From Betaproteobacteria bacterium (lineage in GTDB: Bacteria; Pseudomonadota; Gammaproteobacteria; Burkholderiales; Casimicrobiaceae): 27,227 bases of DNA. The stretch is from contig JAAFHR010000003.1 of the NCBI GenBank assembly GCA_013298455.1, forward strand, positions 1 to 27,227, read 5' to 3'. How positions within the stretch are numbered: the first letter of the stretch is position 1; the number at the start of each line of letters is the position of its first letter. The position numbers and the translations under genes were made by a program. The notes below the pieces were generated by a model. It did no database searches. It saw only the letters and a program-made list of their open reading frames with translations, and had not been told where the DNA came from. Of this stretch, positions 8,108-14,641 are shown piece after piece.

Positions 8108-9040
8108 CTACCAAGAGCTCGTAGCGGGCGTGGCTGCAGCCGATAGGCGAGTAAACCTTGGTTCAGCGGGGTGGCCGATTGCATTGGCCTCGGCAGGTTT
8201 CGGCAAAAAGGCCCGCACGTTCATCAGCATCACGACCGCTGCGCAAACAAGCGTCGAGATGATGGTCGTTTGTACCAATCCGTTGCTTCGTAAAAGATGC
8301 GCAAAGACAAAGCAGAAGAGTATTTTGACCATGCAGCCATCGACATAACCGACTAGCGATTTGCGGGTCGCCATGACACCGTTTCGCAGATGCGTGGAAT
8401 ACGCCACCGTTGAGCCAATGATGGGAAGTGCCGCGAGCATGCCCACGTAGTGAGCGGGAAAGAAATCACTAAAGTAAACGATGCTGCCGCACACCAGTCC
8501 AGAGTTGAGCGCCACCATCCAAATCGGAATTCGGACGCTTGGGCCGGGTGCAGTGCGCTTGGCGTTGGGCGGTACTGCTTCGGGGTTGGGCATAAACCAT
8601 CGGATCACCGCACACACCAAGATCGCGATAAAAAAAGTTTGCTCTCGGCTTGCCGGAATCGTCACAAAGAGCGCGGCCAGCACGAGGCTCACTGCCAGCG
8701 CCACCGCGAGACAAAAGCGCGCTCGAAGTTCGCTGCACAGCCACGCGTAGGCTAACGCGAAAAAGCCATAGGCAGCGGTGGCCGACATCGCGTTGACGGC
8801 GGCCCGGATCGCAAAGTCCGGCACGTCGCGCGTCGCCAACCAGATCAAGGTCGGCGCTGTCACGATCGGAAGCCCCGCAAGTACGCCCGAGACGCGTTCG
8901 CCAAATTTGCCGCCCGCCCAGAGCACGCAAGCCACGCAGACGACCGTGACGGCGCTTTTGAAGAGCGCGGCGCCGAGGGGTGAGCCAGCAGAGGGCCGAA
9001 GCCCTTCGAGCCATTGTGCGGCGAGCGCGAGAAAGTCCAT
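8108..9040 (-). CDS. Internally duplicated multi-pass membrane protein of unknown function
   Basis: About 310 residues, mostly hydrophobic, with roughly eight to ten membrane helices. Two copies of a G-x-LAxLPI motif, GVLAGLPI (residues 52-59) and GMLAALPI (200-207), sit at equivalent places in the two halves, which indicates an internal duplication as in many small transporters. I do not recognise the family. The ATG at 9040 is preferred over a TTG at 9103 because a promoter-like element (TGTCCG-N17-CGTT, 9123 down to 9097) lies between them and would overlap the longer reading. That element places the gene in the same predicted regulon as the neighbouring kinase genes. Confidence 0.75.
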   Translation of the reverse strand: MDFLALAAQWLEGLRPSAGSPLGAALFKSAVTVVCVACVLWAGGKFGERVSGVLAGLPIVTAPTLIWLATRDVPDFAIRAAVNAMSATAAYGFFALAYAWLCSELRARFCLAVALAVSLVLAALFVTIPASREQTFFIAILVCAVIRWFMPNPEAVPPNAKRTAPGPSVRIPIWMVALNSGLVCGSIVYFSDFFPAHYVGMLAALPIIGSTVAYSTHLRNGVMATRKSLVGYVDGCMVKILFCFVFAHLLRSNGLVQTTIISTLVCAAVVMLMNVRAFLPKPAEANAIGHPAEPRFTRLSAAATPATSSW

Positions 9041-9096
9041 CACAGTTGTCCGTTTTTGTAAGCCCGTGATGCCCTCACCGCCGCGGCTACTGGGAA

Positions 9097-9123
9097 AACG
9101 CAATTACGAGCGAAAAGCGGACA
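9097..9123 (-). promoter_or_regulatory. Candidate ECF promoter (TGTCCG-N17-CGTT) for the membrane protein gene
   Basis: Read on the minus strand: TGTCCG (9123-9118), 17 bases starting CTTTTC, CGTT (9100-9097), ending 56 bases before the ATG at 9040. It shares CAACAAATGTCCG with the element upstream of the Sel1-like gene. The layout (-35-like block, 17-base spacer, CGT-type -10) is typical of ECF promoters; the assignment to the sigma factor encoded nearby is inference. Confidence 0.6.
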
Positions 9124-9290
9124 TTTGTTGGCCAATCGCTTTACCCTCATCGCCGTTTCAGTAAAGTTTCAGTTTTCGAGCTAACCCCTATGCGCAATTT
9201 CTGATTTCCCGCCTAAACTTCACCGATAACGAAAACGAAGAGAGTGCCGAAAGCCGCCGCGCGCCAAGCGGGCGGTGTCGAAAGTGAAGC

Positions 9291-9815
9291 ATGGACGCAA
9301 GCACGATTGATAAAAAGTTTAGCGAACACTACCCAGAGCTTCGCCGCTTGGCGCATCTGAGGTTGCATCGCGACGGCGGAGGTTTTGCGCTCGAAACGAC
9401 CGCGCTCGTTAACGAGTGCTATCTGAAGCTTCGCGGGATCAATAGTCTCGCAGAGGCCGAACGCACGCATTTCATGGCCTACGCATCGCGGACCATGCGC
9501 TCCATCATCGTTGATTTGGTGCGCGAACAACTCGCACTACGTCGGGGGGGCGACATGAACATGGTCACCCTAAACACGCAAATTGCCGAGAACACGCCCG
9601 ACGCAAATTCCGGCCAATACGACGTGCTGCAGATTCACGAAGCACTCAATCAAATCGAACAGCTGGAGCCCCGCTTGGCACAGGTGGTCGAGCTTCGATA
9701 CTTTGGCGGCCTGAGCTTCTCAGAAATGGCCGAAGCGCTCGATCTCAACGAGCGAACGATTCGTCGGGATTGGGAGAAGGCGAAGCTGCTGCTTTTGGCG
9801 ATATTGCAGGAGTAG
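9291..9815 (+). CDS. ECF sigma factor of the Ser/Thr-kinase-associated type
   Basis: A 174-residue RNA polymerase sigma factor. Region 2 covers about residues 5-90 (HYPELRRLAHLRLHRDGG, then FMAYASRTMRSIIVDLVREQ) and region 4 about 112-170 with a helix-turn-helix (SFSEMAEALDLNERTIRRDW). The sequence E-T-T-A-LVNECYLKL (35-46) is characteristic of the Sigma70_ECF/TIGR02999 group (ECF43). It occupies the position of the acidic DAED patch of ordinary ECF factors, leaving threonines T36 and T37. In Vibrio parahaemolyticus the related EcfP is activated when kinase PknT phosphorylates a threonine in this region. No anti-sigma factor gene is adjacent; two receptor-like kinases are, so kinase control is likely. 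The ribosome-binding site is weak (GTGAAG). Confidence 0.9.
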   Translation: MDASTIDKKFSEHYPELRRLAHLRLHRDGGGFALETTALVNECYLKLRGINSLAEAERTHFMAYASRTMRSIIVDLVREQLALRRGGDMNMVTLNTQIAENTPDANSGQYDVLQIHEALNQIEQLEPRLAQVVELRYFGGLSFSEMAEALDLNERTIRRDWEKAKLLLLAILQE

Positions 9816-9881
9816 CGCCTTCCTGCGGAGGCGTTGTTGGACTAAGTGTGCGTCTCAGCATTGGTCGGTAAAGGCGTGTCA

Positions 9882-9911
9882 GCGCCAGTTCCAGAGCGGG
9901 CTCTGTGGCGC
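9882..9911. terminator. Hairpin between convergent genes, possible bidirectional terminator
   Basis: GCGCCA (9882-9887) pairs with TGGCGC (9906-9911), and CAGAGC (9892-9897) with GCTCTG (9900-9905), with a GTTC bulge. The stem is strong but there is no T-tract. It lies between the sigma factor end (9815) and the end of the convergent small gene (9965). Confidence 0.45.
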
Positions 9912-9964
9912 TCTGCGTGCTGCGCCTCAGCCGCAGCGCCGGATGAGGTCGCAGCGATGTTTCT

Positions 9965-10222
9965 TTAGCGATCCAAGCGTGGCTTCGGAATAACGATGCC
10001 CGGGACGATAGTTTCCTGCTTCGTCCCCGCTGGATTGGTAATGGTTGGCATAGTCACGGTAGACGGCTTGGGAGCCGGCACGACCGTCGGCGTCGTCGTC
10101 AGTGGAGCCTGAAGCGTCGTCGAGGTTGCCGTTGGTTTCGGGGCAGAAAGGGTGCCAGAGCTCTGAGCAAACGCTGCGGCCGAGGCGAGCGCGACGAGAA
10201 GTGCGGCGAGATACTTTTTCAT
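9965..10222 (-). CDS. Small secreted Pro/Thr-rich protein
   Basis: 85 residues: a clear signal peptide MKKYLAALLVALASAAAFAQ with likely cleavage after AFA, then a low-complexity mature part of about 65 residues rich in Pro, Thr, Ser and Val (SAPKPTATSTTLQAPLTTTP, then VIPKPRLDR at the end). No known domain is visible; it may be periplasmic, surface-exposed or a wall-spanning linker. AAGGA (complement near 10229-10233) is a good ribosome-binding site for the ATG at 10222. It lies 89 bases downstream of kinase 1 on the same strand and has its own upstream TGTCCG-N19-CGTC element, so it could be expressed with or without the kinase. Confidence 0.72.
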   Translation of the reverse strand: MKKYLAALLVALASAAAFAQSSGTLSAPKPTATSTTLQAPLTTTPTVVPAPKPSTVTMPTITNPAGTKQETIVPGIVIPKPRLDR

Positions 10223-10267
10223 GTCTATTCCTTGAAGGTTTATGGCGAGGTTGCGATTTCTAAAGTT

Positions 10268-10296
10268 GACGTTTCGACGCGAATTTGAAACGGACA
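10268..10296 (-). promoter_or_regulatory. Variant promoter-like element (TGTCCG-N19-CGTC)
   Basis: Minus strand: TGTCCG (10296-10291), 19 bases beginning TTTCAAA, CGTC (10271-10268), ending 45 bases before the ATG of the small secreted protein. The spacer is two bases longer than in the five other copies, so it is a weaker member of the set. Confidence 0.35.
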
Positions 10297-10311
10297 CTAT
10301 GTGAGACGGAA

Positions 10312-13056
10312 TCACGGTAAAAAAACGGGCATTTCTCGCCAGCGGCGAAACCCCTCGACCATTGCGATCCACTCGAAAAGCGGCTCGGCTCGACGCGGCG
10401 CACCGTAATCGGCACGAATCTGCGAGGTGACTTCCTGCCGATTGGCTTTGATCGCGGCCGAGGCGGCGACGGTTTTTTGTGAGGCCTCATCGGCCAGAGT
10501 TTTGTAGAGCAAAGCGGTCTGCGTTACCGGGTTGGTCTGGCCTAGTTGATTTACGTAGGTCCGGTGCGCGCTGGCTAAAAGGTTGCTCGCTTGATCGAAT
10601 TGTTCGATTTGCAGGTACGCGACAGCCATCGCAGTATCGATCTTCGCTGACAATAGCGACGGCGAGGCACCCCGAACATTCGATAGGTTGCGCGCGCTTT
10701 CGAAGCGAGCGATCGCGGCGTCTGGTTTGGCCTGAAGCAACAGTATTTCGCCGGTATGCCTTAGGATGACGGCTTCGTCAAACCTATCAAGCGCGTTGCC
10801 TTGCTCGTCGGGGACGCGCAATTTCAGCAAATCATCTAAGGCTGCGATAGCGCCGCTGGCGTTAACGTGCGCCTTTAGCCGGTTTTCAAGAATGAGAGCG
10901 TTCCGTCGAAGCGCGAACGGCGCGCCCACCAAGTGGGGCCTTACCAACGCGAAGGTTTGCGTTGCGGCATCGGTGTCTCCCAACTCCCACTGGGCGCCCG
11001 CCAGTGACACGGCGCTCCATAGCCTACCGGCGCCGTCCTCAGAAAAACGTTTGTCGCTCGCATTGTGAGCGCGGGTGAGTACTCTCACTGCCTCGTCGGG
11101 CCGACCCAGTGCCAACTGCAAGTCGCCCAACGCCAGATCTCGGTAATTTCGCAAGGTACCGCCGCGTTCGCCATACTGTCTCGCCGCATCCTGGGCTTCC
11201 CGGAGTATCGCTAATGCGCCCAGAATGTTGCCTTTGTCCCGAGCCAGTTGAGACTGTTGGCCGATGACATAGGTCAGCAGATCGTCGGGGTTCGATTGGG
11301 ATTGCTCAAACTTTTTCCGCGAATGGGCATAAGAGTTTTCAGCCGCTGCCATATCACCAGCCGTCAAAGCGACATTCCCCTCCACCAAACTAAGCACCCC
11401 CAACACCACCGGGTCGGTCACCTCTGTGCCCGCGCCGTTGCCGACAGCGGCGCTGGTGTGCGCTCGGGCGAGTTTGAGTGTGGCTTTGGCGTCGTTTGTT
11501 TGATCGGCTTCGAGCTGAGCTAGCGCCTTGTAGGCCAGAAGTTTCACCACCATTGCGTAATCGCTTTTGGCCTCAGCGAACGGCAGTGCCCGATCCATGA
11601 GGCTGATCGCTTGCTTGGGCTCGCTGATCATGCGGTAAACCTCGCCGAATTTGAGTGCGAGATCGGGCTGCAGCGCTTGGCCCGAAAGGGCTTGCAGGCT
11701 TCGGTCGAGCAATTCCTTCGCTGTGAAAAGCCGCGTTTCGGCGTTGTCTGGGCTCATGCCCGACACCAAACCCTCGACCAGCGTGCGAACCGTTTGTGAC
11801 GAAGCGGCCTCCGCCCGCGCCGTTTGCCATTGCACAAAGGTGCCGATCCCCAAACCAATCGCGGTGACCACGCCCGCCACACCAATGGCCAGTGCCGTGC
11901 GCTCACGGCGAACAAATTTCGAGATGCTGTACCAACGCGCGCCCTGCACCGCCAGCACCGGCTGGTCGCTCAGGTAGCGCTGCACATCGTCGGCGAAGGC
12001 TGCCGCGCTGGGGTAGCGGTCGGCGGCGTTGTGCCGGAGCGCTTTGGCAACGATGGCGTTGAGATCACGCCCCAAATCGCCCGGCATCGTTTTGAGCGGG
12101 GCATTGTGCGCGGCAATCATCGCCGCCATGGATTTTTCTGCTGCGAAAAATGGCCGCTCGTAGCAAAGCAATTCGTAGAACAGCACGCCGGCGGCGAACA
12201 CGTCACTCCCCGTGCTAACCGGTTCGGAGAGCACTTGCTCGGGGGCGGCGTAGGCAAGCGTTAACGCCCGGCCTGTGTCGCGAGTGAGCTGCGATTCAGT
12301 GCCCAAAAGTGTTTCCTCTTCCAGCACTTTGGCAATACCGAAATCAAGGAGCGACACCCGCCCATCATGGCGCACCATGATGTTGCTGGGCTTCAAATCG
12401 CGATGCACGACCAATCGCTGATGAGCAAACTGCACCGCCGCCAGCACCTGCAAAAAAAGCGCGCAGCGATCCCTTGTGGAGAGCTGGTGCAGCTCGGCGT
12501 AGGTACCCAGCGTTTCGCCCTCCACGTATTCCATTGCGATAAACGGCTGGCCGCTTGGCGTGACCCCGGCGTCGTAGAGCCGTGCGATATTGGCGTGCTC
12601 AAGGGTGGCCAACACATCGCGCTCACGCAGCATGCGCTCCCGAATTCGGGCAGGTGCGGCATCGGTGTTGGGGAGCTTCAGCGCTACTTTTCGCTCATAG
12701 GCGCCGTCGCTTCGGCGGGCGAGCCAGACTTCGCCCATGCCGCCCACGCCAATATTTTTGAGCAAGGTGTAGCTCCCGATCACGTCGCCCATGGCCAGCG
12801 TGCTCGGCGGGTCGTAATGCGGCATCGCCCGCAGTGCCGACGCAGCCAAAATCGGCGCCGTTTCAAGGAAACTCGCTGTTTCCGGTGCGCCTTGTTGCGC
12901 CACCAAGCGCAACAAACGAGCCCGCAGTTCGTCGGTCAGCTCAGGCAAAGTGGCCACCCAAGCCGCTCGCTCGCTGGCTGCCAAATCCAAAGCCTGATCG
13001 ACCAGCGGAGAGAGCTGGAGCCAGTCTTTAGCGTTCATTCGAGCACTGAGAGCCAT
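10312..13056 (-). CDS. Membrane Ser/Thr protein kinase with TPR-like extracytoplasmic region (kinase 1)
   Basis: 914 residues. An N-terminal helical segment (about 7-85, WLQLSPLVDQALDLAASERA) typical of kinases linked to ECF sigma factors precedes a complete Hanks-type kinase domain: glycine loop GVGGMGEV (103-110), catalytic lysine K127 (VALKL), HRDLKPSN (218-225) with D220, DFG (238-240), and YAAPEQ (269-274). A single membrane helix spans about 388-409. The remaining 500 residues are alpha-helical repeats of TPR type, placed outside the cytoplasm, probably a sensor or docking surface. The ATG at 13056 is used; an ATG at 13038 (MNAKDW) is equally possible and matches the usual family start. 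A promoter-like element ends 57 bases before 13056. The sigma factor and the small secreted protein are likely partners. Confidence 0.9.
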   Translation of the reverse strand: MALSARMNAKDWLQLSPLVDQALDLAASERAAWVATLPELTDELRARLLRLVAQQGAPETASFLETAPILAASALRAMPHYDPPSTLAMGDVIGSYTLLKNIGVGGMGEVWLARRSDGAYERKVALKLPNTDAAPARIRERMLRERDVLATLEHANIARLYDAGVTPSGQPFIAMEYVEGETLGTYAELHQLSTRDRCALFLQVLAAVQFAHQRLVVHRDLKPSNIMVRHDGRVSLLDFGIAKVLEEETLLGTESQLTRDTGRALTLAYAAPEQVLSEPVSTGSDVFAAGVLFYELLCYERPFFAAEKSMAAMIAAHNAPLKTMPGDLGRDLNAIVAKALRHNAADRYPSAAAFADDVQRYLSDQPVLAVQGARWYSISKFVRRERTALAIGVAGVVTAIGLGIGTFVQWQTARAEAASSQTVRTLVEGLVSGMSPDNAETRLFTAKELLDRSLQALSGQALQPDLALKFGEVYRMISEPKQAISLMDRALPFAEAKSDYAMVVKLLAYKALAQLEADQTNDAKATLKLARAHTSAAVGNGAGTEVTDPVVLGVLSLVEGNVALTAGDMAAAENSYAHSRKKFEQSQSNPDDLLTYVIGQQSQLARDKGNILGALAILREAQDAARQYGERGGTLRNYRDLALGDLQLALGRPDEAVRVLTRAHNASDKRFSEDGAGRLWSAVSLAGAQWELGDTDAATQTFALVRPHLVGAPFALRRNALILENRLKAHVNASGAIAALDDLLKLRVPDEQGNALDRFDEAVILRHTGEILLLQAKPDAAIARFESARNLSNVRGASPSLLSAKIDTAMAVAYLQIEQFDQASNLLASAHRTYVNQLGQTNPVTQTALLYKTLADEASQKTVAASAAIKANRQEVTSQIRADYGAPRRAEPLFEWIAMVEGFRRWREMPVFLP

Positions 13057-13113
13057 GGTTTACGAATCGGGAGCGACGAGCCCGAGTGGATTTTGAAAGC
13101 GTGTGTAGTGCGA

Positions 13114-13140
13114 AACGTAGCGCAGCACAAAAAGCGGACA
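13114..13140 (-). promoter_or_regulatory. Candidate ECF promoter (TGTCCG-N17-CGTT) for kinase 1
   Basis: Minus strand: TGTCCG (13140-13135), 17 bases beginning CTTTTTG, CGTT (13117-13114), ending 57 bases before the ATG at 13056. This distance is almost the same as for the membrane protein gene at 9040 (56 bases). Confidence 0.6.
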
Positions 13141-13278
13141 TCGCCTCAGGAAATTTTTTGAGTTCGCGCGATTTCACGCCATTCGCGCCCCGCGTTGGTG
13201 CGAGTTTGGTGCGCCGGCAGTGCAACCGTTTTGGTGGTTTCGCCGCCCTTTGAATCGAAATGGTGCGACGCGACTTCT

Positions 13279-13324
13279 CGTAGTTTTTTGTTGCGGAAAT
13301 GTCCGCAATGCCAAGAAAACTACG
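13279..13324. repeat. Nested inverted repeat overlapping a promoter-like element
   Basis: Outer arms CGTAGTTTT (13279-13287) and AAAACTACG (13316-13324) are perfectly complementary, and so are inner arms TTGCGGA (13291-13297) and TCCGCAA (13302-13308). The inner right arm overlaps the TGTCCG block at 13300-13305. It may be an operator or an RNA hairpin. Confidence 0.6.
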
Positions 13325-13326
13325 TC
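13300..13326 (+). promoter_or_regulatory. Candidate ECF promoter (TGTCCG-N17-CGTC) toward the permease
   Basis: TGTCCG (13300-13305), 17 bases, CGTC (13323-13326), pointing at the small ORF at 13423 and the permease at 13545. It lacks the T-tract of the other copies and lies inside the nested inverted repeat, so it is the least certain of the 17-base set. Confidence 0.42.
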
Positions 13327-13422
13327 TAGCCATGTAGCAGAGTGAATAACTAACGCGTACTGGATCTGAAATCCCTGCGCCTCAATCCTCACTCGGCGAT
13401 CAAGCTAAACACCGGAGGGGTG

Positions 13423-13548
13423 ATGTGGGAGTTTTCAACGGATCGACGGCGATTGACGGGTTGCGCCATGCGCCGCGTTAACGCCTGGTGTTTTTTTAAT
13501 GGCGCGGACGGCACTGCCTCAGCGCGCGCCTCGGCGGAGCGGGTATGA
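13423..13548 (+). CDS. Candidate 41-residue leader ORF coupled to the permease
   Basis: ATG at 13423 preceded by a strong ribosome-binding site (GGAGGGG, 13414-13420). It gives 41 residues (MWEFSTDRRRLTGCAMRRVN, then AWCFFNGADGTASARASAER and V) and stops at TGA 13546-13548, overlapping the permease ATG at 13545 as ATGA. The arrangement suggests translational coupling. The peptide is Arg-rich, with no known domain. It could be a regulatory leader peptide or a chance reading frame. Confidence 0.35.
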   Translation: MWEFSTDRRRLTGCAMRRVNAWCFFNGADGTASARASAERV

Positions 13549-14486
13549 AGGAATTTTTCTTTCTCACCAGTCCGATTTTCGCGGTGATTGCCGTGGGGTT
13601 TTTCTGCGCCAAACGCGGCTACGTGGGCCCCGAATCCGCCGCTGCGCTCACTCGCTTCGCCATCATGATTGCGCTGCCAGCGCTGCTCTTTCGAACCATT
13701 GCCGTGCAGCCCGTGCATCAGGTGTTTGAGCTTAGTTTTGTCACGGCGTTTCTGACGGTAAGTTTGCTGATTTACAGCTTAACGGTGTTGGCGTTTCACC
13801 GATTCACGCATGCCTCGATCAAGCTCTGTGCATCGCGCGGCGGCGGAGCAACCATCAGTAGCCTAGGGCTCCTCGGTGTGCCGCTCCTAACGGGGGTCTT
13901 GGGGCCACAGGGCGCGGCACCGATTGCGGTTGTGATGGTCGTTGAGCTCGGCGTGGTGATGGCTATTTGCATCTACATGATGACGGTATCGAAGGCCAAA
14001 TCCGGCAGCGAACCGCTTGATCATCCCTCTTGCGGTGTGATGATGGGCATGCTCAAAAATCCGATGTTGATTGCTGTGTTTGCAGGTGGTGCGCTCTCAG
14101 CAGTAGACGTCAAAATGCCGATCATGGCAGATCGCTTTCTCGCGTTTTTAGGCGCGGCCGCCAGCCCGACAGCGCTCTTTGCGCTGGGTATGATGCTTGC
14201 GAGGGCCATCTCGCTCGATTCGCTACGAACCGCGTTGGTGATCTCGGTGGTGAAGCTGGTGCTCTATCCGCTGGTGATGTGGGTCGTGTTGGGCGAAGTG
14301 CTCCAGCTCGACTCGCGTTGGGTGCAAGCTGGCGTGCTCGCCGCCGCGCTCCCAACCGCCAACAGCATGTTTGCGGTGTGCCAATTTCACCAAGCCCAGC
14401 CCGAACGCGCAGCCGCTGCAGTGCTACTGAGTACGGTGTTGGCGGCGATCACATTTCCGCTGTTTGCGTGGGCGGTGGTGCGCTAG
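13545..14486 (+). CDS. AEC-family permease (auxin efflux carrier type)
   Basis: 313 residues with about ten membrane helices, in the usual two-bundle arrangement: N-terminal FFFLTSPIFAVIAVGFFCAK, a middle hydrophilic loop near residues 145-160, and a second half with SPTALFALGMMLARAISLDS followed by helices ending LFAWAVVR. This is a normal length for Mem_trans (AEC) proteins, which in bacteria export small organic anions such as malate or malonate; the substrate here is unknown. GGAG lies 6 bases upstream of the ATG. Its neighbours are signalling genes and a candidate ECF promoter lies upstream, so it could be a regulon target. The kinase 2 gene starts 155 bases downstream on the same strand. 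Confidence 0.88.
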   Translation: MKEFFFLTSPIFAVIAVGFFCAKRGYVGPESAAALTRFAIMIALPALLFRTIAVQPVHQVFELSFVTAFLTVSLLIYSLTVLAFHRFTHASIKLCASRGGGATISSLGLLGVPLLTGVLGPQGAAPIAVVMVVELGVVMAICIYMMTVSKAKSGSEPLDHPSCGVMMGMLKNPMLIAVFAGGALSAVDVKMPIMADRFLAFLGAAASPTALFALGMMLARAISLDSLRTALVISVVKLVLYPLVMWVVLGEVLQLDSRWVQAGVLAAALPTANSMFAVCQFHQAQPERAAAAVLLSTVLAAITFPLFAWAVVR

Positions 14487-14641
14487 CGGGTTCGCAGCGT
14501 GGCGTTGACGCTTGAATGGGATCGCTGCGGTACGGCCGCCAATCCGCAGTGCACCGAGGAGGTCAACACCCTTGCAGAGCGGCGCTTTTCGAGCGCTAAA
14601 CTGCGCGTTCGTCGTTTGCAGCGTGAAATCCTAAATCGACC

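Larger units (their letters stand above)
13057..13422. other. Long gap between kinase 1 and the permease, with two divergent promoter-like elements
   Basis: This stretch separates kinase 1 (minus strand) from the small ORF and permease (plus strand). I see no supportable gene in it. It contains one TGTCCG-N17-CGT element facing each way (13140-13114 and 13300-13326) and a nested inverted repeat at 13279-13324. Confidence 0.6.

Noticed and set aside
9047..9052. TGTCCGTTTTTG on the + strand, upstream of the sigma factor gene
   Set aside because: No CGTC/CGTT at 17 bases (TGCC is there), and the site is about 240 bases before the gene, inside the leader of the opposite gene. I therefore do not claim autoregulation of the sigma gene.
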